Below are positions 55,901 to 63,709 of a DNA stretch of 64,000 nt, piece by piece. The DNA is taken from positions 310,001 to 374,000 of the forward strand of contig JBBCHM010000002.1 in NCBI GenBank assembly GCA_037200045.1, read 5' to 3'. A program made the position numbers and the translations under genes. The number at the start of each line of letters is the position of its first letter. The stretch's first letter is position 1. Source of the stretch: Rhizomicrobium sp. GTDB lineage: Bacteria > Pseudomonadota > Alphaproteobacteria > Micropepsales > Micropepsaceae. The notes beneath the pieces are model-generated. The model was given only the letters and a program-made list of their open reading frames with translations. It was not told the DNA's origin and made no database searches.

Positions 55901-58900
55901 GCGCAAGCGGAACGGTGCGGACTCTCGGGGAGTCGAGTGATGGTGCGCGCGCGCTGGCCGGCATTGTCGACCTCGCCAACGAAACGGTTCTGACCAGCGG
56001 AACCCTGGCCGATGGATTGCACACCTACGCAGCCGGTTCGATTACCGGCACAGGCCTGACCGTCCAGACGAGCGGCGCGTCCACCGGCGACACCGGATCC
56101 TACGGCCTCATGGCCGAAGGTGGCACAGTCAGTCTCAATGGCGGATCAATCACGACCTCGGGCACGATCGGCGTGGCGGCCTACGCCTATGGCGGCACGA
56201 TCGACCTGACGAATGTCACCGTACGAACCACGGCGGGCAGCGCCGCCTTCGGCGGCGGCAATTACGGCGCCTATGGCATCAACGCCTATATGGGCGGGCA
56301 ACTCACCGCGACCGGCGGCTCGGTCACGACCTTGGGCGACCTGGCCATCGGCGTGCGCGCATCGGGTGTGGGGTCGCGAACCGTCGTCACCGATCTCAGC
56401 GTCACCACCTCTGGAAATTCGGCCCACGGCATCCAAGGCCAGTCGGGCGCGACCGTCCTCGCCACCCGCGCGCGCGCGGAGACCAGCGGAACCAGCAGCT
56501 TCGGGGCTTGGGCGGCCTCGGCATCGCTGGTGGAGCTGGTCGATACCACGCTGCTCACGCACGGCACGAGCGCCTATGGCGCCGCCGCCAATGGCGGAGC
56601 AACCCTGAGGATGACCGGGGGGTCGATCACGACGGACGGGTCGAAAGGCGTCGGCATCTTCTCCAACGGCGCGAATGCGCGCGTGATCGCCGGCGGCGTG
56701 ACGATACGCACGAGCAACCAGAGCGCGACCGGCGCGCGCGCCTCCGGCGGCCTCGTCGCACTCAACCTCGACCCCGACACGGGAACAGCCGCCGGCACCG
56801 GCACGGTCACGACACTGGGCGCGGCGAGCGACGGGCTGGCGGCGGACCAGAGCGGAGGCATCCTGCGCGCCGTGAACGAAGCGGTGACGACCACGGGCGC
56901 CGGTAGCCATGGCGCGCATGCCAGTACCGGTGGCTTCATCAGCACCAGCACGTCGACGATCGTCACATCCGGTATCGGATCGGACGGCTTGTTCGCGGAC
57001 GGCGCGGTCGCGGTCACTACGCTTGGGTTGTTCGATGCCGAGCCGGAAGATCCGGGCGTCGCGCCGGCGCCGGCGACGACCACGCCCGGTGCCGCGGATG
57101 GTCCGCTTTCGATCATCACCTCGTCGGGCGATTCCATCTACACCGGCGTCAAGACCAATACGAGCGGCCAGCCCGTGCAGGCCGACGGCACCACGCCGGC
57201 CACCAATTCCAGCCAGTATGTATCCTCCAACGCCAGCGGAGCGTATGGAGCCTACAGCACCGGCGGCGGCACGATCTGGCTCAACGTCGATCCGGCCACC
57301 ACCACTCCCACCGGCCTTCCTGGCACCATCAATACATTGGGGACCGCCAGCGACGGACTGCGCGCCAACGGCGCCGGTTCGCGGATCGTTGCCGACGACG
57401 AAACGATCATCGTCGGCCTTTCGCCGGGACAGGGCTCGGGCTTCCAGAACACTTCCGTCGGTATCGACGCGTTGAACGGCGGGGCCGTCACGCTCACCGG
57501 CCCGCTGCCGAACGGCTCGCGCGTCTCGAGCGCGGGGCATGCGGTCCTGGCTAACGGCGCGGGCAGCACCGTCACGCTGGTCAATGTCGTGGCAGGAACC
57601 AACGGCCTGGGCGCGGCGCTTGCGGCGATCGGCGGCACCATCAATGCGACCAATATCGCGATCAACAATACGAGCGTCAGTGCCACGACGCTCGGCCATG
57701 GCGCGATTGCCGAGAGCGGCGGCACGATCAACCTGACGGTTGCCCCGGCTGGCATCTTCACGACAGGGTTCAATGCGGTCGGCCTCGGCGCGTCGGGCGC
57801 GGCAAGCACCGTAACCACGACCGGTCCGGTGCTTGTGGCGATGGGTGGCCGCGGCGCCATGGGCATCTACGATCACGATGGCGGACAGGTGCGCGCGGAC
57901 GCAGGAAGTCTCACTCTCTCTATGTTCGGATCGAACAGCATTGGCCTTACCGTGGACAATACGACCGTCGCGCCCGGCACGCTCGACGGGCTCGCGATTC
58001 ATTTCAACGCCGTGCCGGCGGCCGGTCAGGCAGCGGGCAGCGGGCTTGTCGCGATCAACAACGCCACAGTTGCCGTGCAGGATCTGGTGGTGGACGGCCC
58101 GGGCGGGGGCGCAGGCGTGTGGGCGAGGCCCGGCACCAATGTCACGCTGTCCGGCAACAGCACCATCGATATCAACGCCAACGCCAATCCGACCTATTAC
58201 ACGCTGGCGACCGCCACGCTGGTGAATGCGAGCCCGTCCCTGGGGGCGATCTTCAGCGTGACAAGCGGATTGCCGATCGGCGGCCTGCTCGCCAATTCCG
58301 CGACGATCACGAGCGACGGAACCGATGTGACGGTCACCTCCAACAGGGGCGTCGGCGCCTATGCGAGCGCGACGGCCGGACTGCTCGCCACCGTCAATCT
58401 CACCGACGGGACGGTCACCACCAGCGGCGATAGTTCTTTCGGGCTGGAAGCGAACTCGAACGGCCTGATCGCGGCGAACGGAACGGCCGTATCGACGACG
58501 GGCGGCGGGGCCGCCCTCTATATTACGACGTTCAACGGTCCCGGCACGATCAACCTGACCGACGCCACGGTCAAGGCTACCGGCACCGATACGTTCGGGC
58601 TCTTCTCGGACAATGCCACCCCGGCCCTGGTCAACAATGTCAGCATCTCCGGCGGAAGCTTCACCAGCGATGAAGCCGCCATCGGCGTGCGGGGACCGGC
58701 CAATGTCGCCGTGTCGGACGGCGCGACCGTCTCCGGCGACGGCGCCCTGCTGGTGGCCTATGATCACGCGACCGGCCAGCCGACCGATCTCGAATTCACC
58801 GCATCGACCGGCAGCACGTTGACCGGCGATGCGTTCGACGCACCGGCCAGCGTCGCCAATATGAGCCTCGATAGCGGCTCGGAATGGACGGGCGCGGCCT

Positions 58901-60810
58901 TCGACATAACGAACGTATCCGTCGACGCCAGCACCTGGAACGTGACGGCGAGCTCCACCGTGACGCAACAGGTGACCAATGCCGGCCTGATCGCCTTCAC
59001 GCCGCCTGTCGGAGGCGCGTTCAAGACCCTGACGACGAAGAACTATGTCGGCCAGGGCGGCACCCTCGGACTCCACACATATCTCGGCGACGACACTTCG
59101 CCCTCCGACAGGCTGGTGGTCGATTCCGGCACCGCGACCGGCAGCACGACCCTCCGTGTCACGAATGCCGGGGGGCCGGGCGGGCTTACGCGCGAGAACG
59201 GCATTGAGGTCGTGACCGCGACCAACGGCGCCACGACCGAGCCGGGTACGTTCACCCTGGGCGGGATCGTGGCAGCGGGCCCGTTCGAATATCTGCTGTT
59301 CCGCGGCGGCGTCACGCCGGGCACGGAGAACGATTGGTTCCTGAGAGACGTCGCGCCGTCACCACCACCGTCACCTCCGCCCGCACCGCCGCCTTCGCCA
59401 CCGCCGGCACCTCCACCGGCTCCGCCACCCGCGCCGCCGCCGGCGCCCCCACCAGCACCTCCGCCGGCTCCACCACCGGCACCACCGCCTGCGCCCCCAC
59501 CGGCACCTCCGCCGGCTCCGCCACCGGCACCACCGCCTGCGCCCCCACCGGCACCTCCGCCGGCTCCGCCACCCGCGCCGCCACCGGCACCTCCGCCAGC
59601 TCCGCCCGTGCCACCGCCGTTGCCGCCACCGCCACCGCCGGCGCCGCCACCCGCACCTCCACCTTGTGTCGGCCCAACTTGTCCGTCGCCGCCACCGGCG
59701 CCGCCGCCAGCACCTCCGCCGGCTCCGCCGCCCCCGGCACCACCACCGGCTCCGCCACCCGCGCCGCCGCCGGCGCCTCCGCCATCGCCACCACCGGCTC
59801 CGCCGCCATCGCCACCACCGGCTCCGCCGCCGTCACCACCACCGGCTCCTCCACCCGGGCCACCGCCGGTGCCGCTCTATCGGATGGAGGCACCGCTCTA
59901 TTCCAAGGTCGCGCTGCTGGCGCGGCAGATGGATTTGTTGCTGCTGGGTACCTTCCACGAGCGCCAAGGCGATCAGTATTTGCTGGATGACGACCACGCC
60001 ACATGGGGCCGGTTGATCGGCATCGGCCTGGATCAATCCTTCACCGGCCTGCTTGCGCCCAGCTACAGCGGTACGATCGGCGCGATGCAGTTCGGCACCG
60101 ATCTCGCCGTGACCGCCGATCGCGCCAACCGCGCCGGGATGTTCTTCACCTATGCGCACGCCAACGGCACGGTGCGCGGCACGATCCTGGACATCCCCAA
60201 CCAGATCGCCGGCTCGTTGCCGATGGACGCGGTGACCGTCGGCGGCACATTCACGCATTTGGGCGACAATGGCTGGTATACCGATGCCGTCCTGATGGGA
60301 ACGTGGTTCACCGCTTTGCCGCGCTCGGCGCGCGGCATCGGCACCAACATATATGGCACCGGCATCACCGCTTCGCTCGAGGGCGGCTATCCGTTCCAGA
60401 TCGATCCGGAGTTCACGCTTGAACCGATGGCGCAGATCGTTTTTTCGAGCCTTGCGTTCGATCCGGCCAGCGACCCCTACACCACGCTCAACTTCATGCC
60501 GGCGGACGCGTGGTTCGGGCGCATCGGCGCGCGGCTGGAAGACAACACGCTGCTCCAAGACAAGCACATGAAGCCATTCTTCGAGGCCGATCTGTGGCAC
60601 AGCTTCGGGGGCACCGACATCACATTATACAACAACACCATTCCCGTGCCGGTGCCGTTCGGAAACACCGATGTGCAGTTCGCCACGGGCACAACCTCGC
60701 AACTCGGCGACGACATGAGCGTCTATGCCCGCGTCAGCTACACGTTCGACATCAGCGGCAACTACCAGAGGACGATCGAAGGCAATGTCGGCATCCGCTA
60801 TTCGTGGTGA
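52915..60810 (+). CDS. giant type V autotransporter with polyproline linker
   Basis: 2631 residues from the ATG at 52915; the frame is open upstream but that part runs over the operator. Extended signal peptide (LLRSTASLAILAAMTVSPAQ, cleavage near residue 55). The passenger, residues 60-2140, is Ala/Gly/Ser/Thr-rich beta-helix with short repeats such as T-S-G-x-x-A-x-G-x-x-A and four copies of a block beginning GDSIYTGVKTN (near 53950, 54370, 55715 and 57125). Residues about 2147-2320 are almost only Pro with Ala/Ser. The C-terminal 300 residues are the barrel (APLYSKVALLARQMDLLLLG; SYTFDISGNYQRTIEGNVGI) ending in Trp. It has no visible protease motif. Adhesin-like, but the ligand is unknown. 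Confidence 0.9.
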   Translation: MANAPRDDCNPDRLTGTHKARGIRHGANGLHLKSLLRSTASLAILAAMTVSPAQAQQFAATNGTTQTAPGPSYSAVGATPAANGSALFANNAGSVINGTNLSLTSSIVNAFGALAQNGAAVNLTGGTIGTSATGAHGVSATSDGDIAISGGTAISVTGQNAIGLLASGAGSTILATGATINATNFGSFGASAEGGASITLTGGSVTSVNSALRILTGGALSAFNVNATATGSNAIGVNADSGTISLTGGSVTALVGTNDHGLNASGTTGRIIAQGVTVSATGAGLRAANAGASIAFSTGTIMSASLGALAQNGGRVDTASATIITSGNNAYGVSSNGAASIIASSGDSIYTGVKTNSSGQPVLANGTTLATNPSQFVPSGTTSASGAYALGGGAIFLNVDPVSLAPTGASGTIRAFGDFSHALRADGAGSRIVGANETIVTTATAHGALAISGGSVTTSGFTITTSGASAFGLSASGNASQVTSSGDTIYTGVKTNASGTPVLADGVTPASGPAQYVASGQAGAFGIDAVVGGLVNVNVDPANKLATGASGSVLTFGLNANGFMADGVGSGTRSAIFAANETVTTNGVRAIGAQATNGGQITGSGLVFLTKGGNSGTAGATGIQADGNSSVTLTGGSITTQGAIGTGAFAFGGQVSLTDVTLRTMAQSVAISGVSYGAYGVNAQIAGQAAVRGGSVTTDGSFAVGMRASGAGSKVFANVDPATQIATGTSSSVTTSGSNAYGLLAAGGGLIAASAATVNTTGSDAIGAYSSGSTIRIAGGSITTLGSDAVGILAEDPSVGLGASLFSGDSDPTDQGTFPTSPSAAPGLLAADGTAIATSGAGAHGAEADAGGTITITGASILTSGDNAGGLFATGASAQVTAANLAITTRGSGAAGVWASASGLVAIDPTTIITSGDNAYGLFADGAGSVITSSGDSISTGVKTNASGTPVLADGVTPATDPSQYVSSGAMTAHGIYVTDGGQVWINLDTAGTPTGASGTVRTLGESSDGARALAGIVDLANETVLTSGTLADGLHTYAAGSITGTGLTVQTSGASTGDTGSYGLMAEGGTVSLNGGSITTSGTIGVAAYAYGGTIDLTNVTVRTTAGSAAFGGGNYGAYGINAYMGGQLTATGGSVTTLGDLAIGVRASGVGSRTVVTDLSVTTSGNSAHGIQGQSGATVLATRARAETSGTSSFGAWAASASLVELVDTTLLTHGTSAYGAAANGGATLRMTGGSITTDGSKGVGIFSNGANARVIAGGVTIRTSNQSATGARASGGLVALNLDPDTGTAAGTGTVTTLGAASDGLAADQSGGILRAVNEAVTTTGAGSHGAHASTGGFISTSTSTIVTSGIGSDGLFADGAVAVTTLGLFDAEPEDPGVAPAPATTTPGAADGPLSIITSSGDSIYTGVKTNTSGQPVQADGTTPATNSSQYVSSNASGAYGAYSTGGGTIWLNVDPATTTPTGLPGTINTLGTASDGLRANGAGSRIVADDETIIVGLSPGQGSGFQNTSVGIDALNGGAVTLTGPLPNGSRVSSAGHAVLANGAGSTVTLVNVVAGTNGLGAALAAIGGTINATNIAINNTSVSATTLGHGAIAESGGTINLTVAPAGIFTTGFNAVGLGASGAASTVTTTGPVLVAMGGRGAMGIYDHDGGQVRADAGSLTLSMFGSNSIGLTVDNTTVAPGTLDGLAIHFNAVPAAGQAAGSGLVAINNATVAVQDLVVDGPGGGAGVWARPGTNVTLSGNSTIDINANANPTYYTLATATLVNASPSLGAIFSVTSGLPIGGLLANSATITSDGTDVTVTSNRGVGAYASATAGLLATVNLTDGTVTTSGDSSFGLEANSNGLIAANGTAVSTTGGGAALYITTFNGPGTINLTDATVKATGTDTFGLFSDNATPALVNNVSISGGSFTSDEAAIGVRGPANVAVSDGATVSGDGALLVAYDHATGQPTDLEFTASTGSTLTGDAFDAPASVANMSLDSGSEWTGAAFDITNVSVDASTWNVTASSTVTQQVTNAGLIAFTPPVGGAFKTLTTKNYVGQGGTLGLHTYLGDDTSPSDRLVVDSGTATGSTTLRVTNAGGPGGLTRENGIEVVTATNGATTEPGTFTLGGIVAAGPFEYLLFRGGVTPGTENDWFLRDVAPSPPPSPPPAPPPSPPPAPPPAPPPAPPPAPPPAPPPAPPPAPPPAPPPAPPPAPPPAPPPAPPPAPPPAPPPAPPPAPPPAPPVPPPLPPPPPPAPPPAPPPCVGPTCPSPPPAPPPAPPPAPPPPAPPPAPPPAPPPAPPPSPPPAPPPSPPPAPPPSPPPAPPPGPPPVPLYRMEAPLYSKVALLARQMDLLLLGTFHERQGDQYLLDDDHATWGRLIGIGLDQSFTGLLAPSYSGTIGAMQFGTDLAVTADRANRAGMFFTYAHANGTVRGTILDIPNQIAGSLPMDAVTVGGTFTHLGDNGWYTDAVLMGTWFTALPRSARGIGTNIYGTGITASLEGGYPFQIDPEFTLEPMAQIVFSSLAFDPASDPYTTLNFMPADAWFGRIGARLEDNTLLQDKHMKPFFEADLWHSFGGTDITLYNNTIPVPVPFGNTDVQFATGTTSQLGDDMSVYARVSYTFDISGNYQRTIEGNVGIRYSW
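59347..59874 (+). repeat. proline-tract repeat within the autotransporter
   Basis: About 175 codons composed of PPPAPPPAPPP-type units with some Ser and Val, built from GC-rich 12- and 24-bp nucleotide repeats (for example CCACCGGCACCTCCGCCGGC). It is interrupted once by CVGPTCPS. It links the passenger to the barrel and is likely to vary in copy number. Confidence 0.9.
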
Positions 60811-61558
60811 GCCTGCTTCAAGGCCGGAGCGACTCACCTGCTATCTGATCGACGGTCACCAGATAATAATCCGCGCGGCGCCTCAGGAGCGCGCGTGGAT
60901 GGACGCAACACACCAGCGCTATGCCTATCGCTGCCTGCCGCTCAATATCGCCAATGCGCATGGCTGGGAGATCCTCTGCGCGTCCGGCTTCACGGCTAGC
61001 TGGAACGGCACACCGGGAAAGGATGCCATCACCTTAACGCCGGACGATGCAAGTGTGCCCACGGCCTCGTCGCATTTCGGCAGTGGCATCATCACGTTCC
61101 ACATCCCGTGCGTATTCCGCACCGAGCCGGGCGTCGATCTCTATGTCACAGGTCCGGTCAACCAGCCCAAGGACGCAGTGGCGCCCCTGACTGGCATCGT
61201 CGAAACCGATTGGGCGGCGTATTCCTTCACCATGAACTGGATGTTCACGCGCAGCGACGCACCCGTGCGCTTCGAAAAGGACGAGCCGATCTGCCATTTC
61301 TTTCCTGTCCGCCGCGGCGCGCTCGAGCAAATAGAGCCCCGGATCGTCGCAATGTCGCAGGCGCCGGAGATTGACCGCCGCTATCGTCAGTGGTCGGACA
61401 ACCGCCTAAAATTCAACAGCGATCTCAACGTGCCGGGATCGAAGGCGGTTCAGGAGCGCTGGCAGAAGATGTACTTCCGCGGCCAGCATCCCGACGGCGC
61501 AGAAGCTGAGGCCGACGATCATCGGAGCCGGCTGAGACTTAGGAATTTCGAGCGATGA
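60785..61558 (+). CDS. DUF6065-like protein
   Basis: About 257 residues from the ATG at 60785, which overlaps the end of the autotransporter by 26 bases. The conserved core is AWMDATHQRYAYRCLPLNIA, then NAHGWEILCASGFTASWNGT, SSHFGSGIITFHIPCVFRTE and WMFTRSDAPVRFEKDEPICH followed by FFPVRR. The pattern agrees with what I recall of DUF6065, a family of unknown function. No signal peptide. Overlap with the autotransporter and the nearby hydroxylase suggests a role in making or modifying the surface protein; this is inference. Confidence 0.65.
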   Translation: MSASAIRGEPASRPERLTCYLIDGHQIIIRAAPQERAWMDATHQRYAYRCLPLNIANAHGWEILCASGFTASWNGTPGKDAITLTPDDASVPTASSHFGSGIITFHIPCVFRTEPGVDLYVTGPVNQPKDAVAPLTGIVETDWAAYSFTMNWMFTRSDAPVRFEKDEPICHFFPVRRGALEQIEPRIVAMSQAPEIDRRYRQWSDNRLKFNSDLNVPGSKAVQERWQKMYFRGQHPDGAEAEADDHRSRLRLRNFER

Positions 61559-61980
61559 CTTCACATTCAAGCAGTCGCGGCGATCGAGGACGTCATGAGC
61601 GCGGTGCAAAAACACCTGAGAACCATTTATCTCCAGAGTCCTGCCACCATTTCCAGCCAGATGAAGCCTCTACGCCCCCGGGGAAATCGTCTAACCGCCA
61701 TTCTCAAATCTCGGAGCTCGACCGGCATGGCCGGGTCCGTCAGAGATCAATACTTCTCATGCACACCATGAGCTTCATAACGCGCGTTCCTCGGCGGCTT
61801 GGAAGACGGTCCGGATTTGCGACTTAAAGCCAAGGCTGCGGGCGAGAGCGTTGTCGACGTGAAGGTGCCATGGGTTCCGAAGCGGCTCTGCTGAAGGCTC
61901 CATGTCAGCGCCCACGAGTCTGAACAACTCGTACAGTCGGCCTGCTGCTTCTTTACCGACTGCAGCTCGACCAGGGCGCG

Positions 61981-62280
61981 ATGCAGGCGTATTCCTTCCG
62001 CATCTCGGTCTCCGGGCTCGCGCGGCGCCTCGGTGTGTCGCGCATTCACATTCCGACCCTGCTGCAGGATGCCGATCGCGCGGGCTATCTGCGCTGGAAC
62101 GCGCGGACGCGCGAACTCGCCTTCACCCCGCCACTCGTGGCCGCGCTGGAGAGCTATTACGGACGGCTGTTCCTGTTCATCGGCTTTTTCGCGACGCAGT
62201 TCGTGGCGATGGGGGGCGTGAGAACGGGATGGGCTATCGCCTTCGAAGTCGGCCCGCCCATCGTGAGCCGGAATGCTGCA
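61981..62280 (+). pseudogene. fragment of a winged-helix regulator
   Basis: Residues read FRISVSGLARRLGVSRIHIP followed by TLLQDADRAGYLRWNARTRE and LAFTPPLVAALESYYGRLFL. This is the C-terminal helix-turn-helix and wing of a regulator without its N-terminal part; upstream codons (LLLYRLQLDQGA) continue it backwards but no start is found. The rest of 61559-62458 has no supported gene. A minus-strand remnant near 61750-61900 (SRFGTHGTFTST) may be an old coding piece. Confidence 0.4.
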
Positions 62281-62458
62281 ATGTCACCTACGGACCGGGA
62301 CGACGGCTTCGTATGTGTTCGCAATGGTGCGAATCCCCGTCGAATTAGCAGCGGCCATTTCCTACCCAGAGTAGGGCCCACGCGTCCCGCAGCATCGTTC
62401 ATCTCCGATCAATTTTGGGAGACTATAGACGGACGATATTTTTGCTAAGTGATTGAAA

Positions 62459-62533
62459 TGGTGGGCGGTACAGGGATCGAACCTGTGACCTTCCCCATGT
62501 CAAGGGGACATTCTCCCGCTGAACTAACCGCCC
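62459..62533 (-). tRNA. tRNA-Val (GAC anticodon)
   Basis: A complete cloverleaf can be folded. The acceptor pair is GGGCGGT / ACCGCCC with discriminator A and an encoded CCA at 62461-62459. The D arm contains GTTCAGCGGGAGAA, the anticodon stem TCCCC / GGGGA encloses TTGACAT (GAC, Val), and the T arm has GGTTCGATCC. Its 3' half is duplicated at 12631-12675. Confidence 0.95.
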
Positions 62534-62660
62534 AATTATCGAGTCTCAACTGGACCGACAAACCGGCCCAAAGAAGGCCAAACCTCAAAAAACCCATTGC
62601 GTTACATAAGCGTTCCGACCCTAGTCCTAAGGCGTTGAAACGACTGCCTTGATGTAGTCG

Positions 62661-62779
62661 ATGTCAACGGAGGGGGCAGTTAGCATTTTCAATGGCTTAA
62701 GTAAGCCGGTGTGTGCAGAAATGGGCAGGAAACAGCCATTTTTTGCCTCCCTTGCGTTACACTTACGTGCCACTAGAAC
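62661..62779. repeat. right copy of the diverged arm repeat
   Basis: Homologous to 12669-12787, here 128 bp upstream of the intact tRNA-Val. A shorter echo (CATTGCGTTACAT) is at about 62600. The remainder of 62534-62968 has nothing else I can support. Confidence 0.6.
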
Positions 62780-62968
62780 AGCCGTCTCATGCTGTCAGCC
62801 GACGTTCGTGCTCTTCGTTTTCAGGTAGCCACTGACGGCTCTATCAAGCCAGAGAATGCTGCATTGCGGTATTTGGAAGACGGACAGAGCTTCTAGGCGT
62901 GTGCGCAACCACCAATTTCCAAGACTTTCTTAAAATACGAAATTATACTTTTCGCAGGAATGCCCGAT

Positions 62969-63586
62969 ATGAGAAAAAAGACAATCGCCCTTACCCTGGC
63001 TTCGCACTTGAAGGTGGCCGCGCGCGCGCGCGACGCGTTCTTGCGGCACGGGTTCGAGGCCATGACCATGGTCACGCTCGCGAAGGAATGCGACCTCACG
63101 CGGCGCGCGCTTTATTACTATTTCAGCAGCAAGGAAGAAGCGTTCCGCGCCATGATCCGGTTGGAAAACACCGAGGCACTGGACGCCGGCTATCGCGCGG
63201 CCCAGAAGGCGCTGGAGAAGCCACGCGCAACCGCCCTTGATGCCGTCGTCGAATGGATTGACGTGCGATATGGAAACACGCGGCGCGATCTGAGCGCCTC
63301 GCCTTTTGCGAAGGACATCAACGACGCGGCCTTCCGCGTCTGCGCGGATGTGTTGACCGAATTCGCCAGGCGCACCCATGACGAACTCGCCAGACTGCTG
63401 CGCGATCTGCAGGACAAGAATCTGTTGCGGCTGGAAAGAACGGTAACCGCACGGGCTGTCGCCCGCCTGCTGGCGGATGGCGCGCGGGGCGTCAACCAAA
63501 CCCGGCCGTCCGTCGGCAACAGCGCTCTTGCTCGACGCTATCGCGAAATGTGCAACGCCATATTGTATGGCTGCGCCGCGCGGTGA
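62969..63586 (+). CDS. TetR/AcrR-family transcriptional regulator
   Basis: About 205 residues. I take the ATG at 62969 because GCAGGA lies nine bases before it and touches the earlier ATG at 62960. The N-terminal TetR helix-turn-helix is typical: ARDAFLRHGFEAMTMVTLAK, then ECDLTRRALYYYFSSKEEAF. The C-terminal ligand domain (DAVVEWIDVRYGNTRRDLSA; FARRTHDELARLLRDL) is of the usual size but gives no clue to ligand. No target genes are adjacent; it lies outside the tRNA boundary next to an IS. Confidence 0.88.
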   Translation: MRKKTIALTLASHLKVAARARDAFLRHGFEAMTMVTLAKECDLTRRALYYYFSSKEEAFRAMIRLENTEALDAGYRAAQKALEKPRATALDAVVEWIDVRYGNTRRDLSASPFAKDINDAAFRVCADVLTEFARRTHDELARLLRDLQDKNLLRLERTVTARAVARLLADGARGVNQTRPSVGNSALARRYREMCNAILYGCAAR

Positions 63587-63643
63587 CCGCGGCGCGCCAT
63601 CGCCGGCGTGAAGTGCCGTAGGGCACTAGGACCAATCGACATT

Positions 63644-63660
63644 CAGGATTCTCAATCCTG
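63644..63660. repeat. short perfect inverted repeat before the right-hand transposase
   Basis: CAGGATT-CTC-AATCCTG, a 7-bp stem with 3-base loop, about 50 bp before the transposase start. It may lie inside the left end of the insertion sequence, whose exact terminus cannot be fixed because the other end is outside the window. Confidence 0.45.
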
Positions 63661-63709
63661 ATGGTCGGTGATTCATTTTGGTCCGGATCATGTGATTCGG
63701 AGCAGATGG

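Larger units (their letters stand above)
12631..62533. mobile_element. possible tRNA-Val integrative island or stacked elements
   Basis: The interval is bounded by a tRNA-Val 3' fragment on the left and the intact tRNA-Val on the right, both facing the same way, which is the geometry left by integration at a tRNA 3' end. The contents agree in part: broken defence and recombinase genes at 13-25 kb. However, 25-61 kb looks like a coherent regulon with uniform coding style, and the only intact integrase lies just outside the left boundary. Several successive insertions are therefore as likely as one element. Confidence 0.4.

Noticed and set aside
56146..59076. A 976-codon open frame antisense to the autotransporter
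   Set aside because: It mirrors the GC-rich repeats of the sense gene, has Arg/Gly-rich composition, no signal or domain, and many similar shorter frames accompany it. It is a shadow.
59347..59874. Dense short repeats that could suggest a CRISPR array
   Set aside because: The units have no regular spacer pattern and are in frame as Pro/Ala codons within the autotransporter.
61555..61827. A frame overlapping the DUF6065 stop by ATGA
   Set aside because: The overlap is suggestive, but the product is Ser/Arg/His-rich with no pattern and ends in degenerate sequence.
63611..63640. Another copy of the regulon palindrome (TAGGACCAAT near 63627)
   Set aside because: Only a half-site is present and it adjoins an insertion-sequence end; no gene of the regulon follows.
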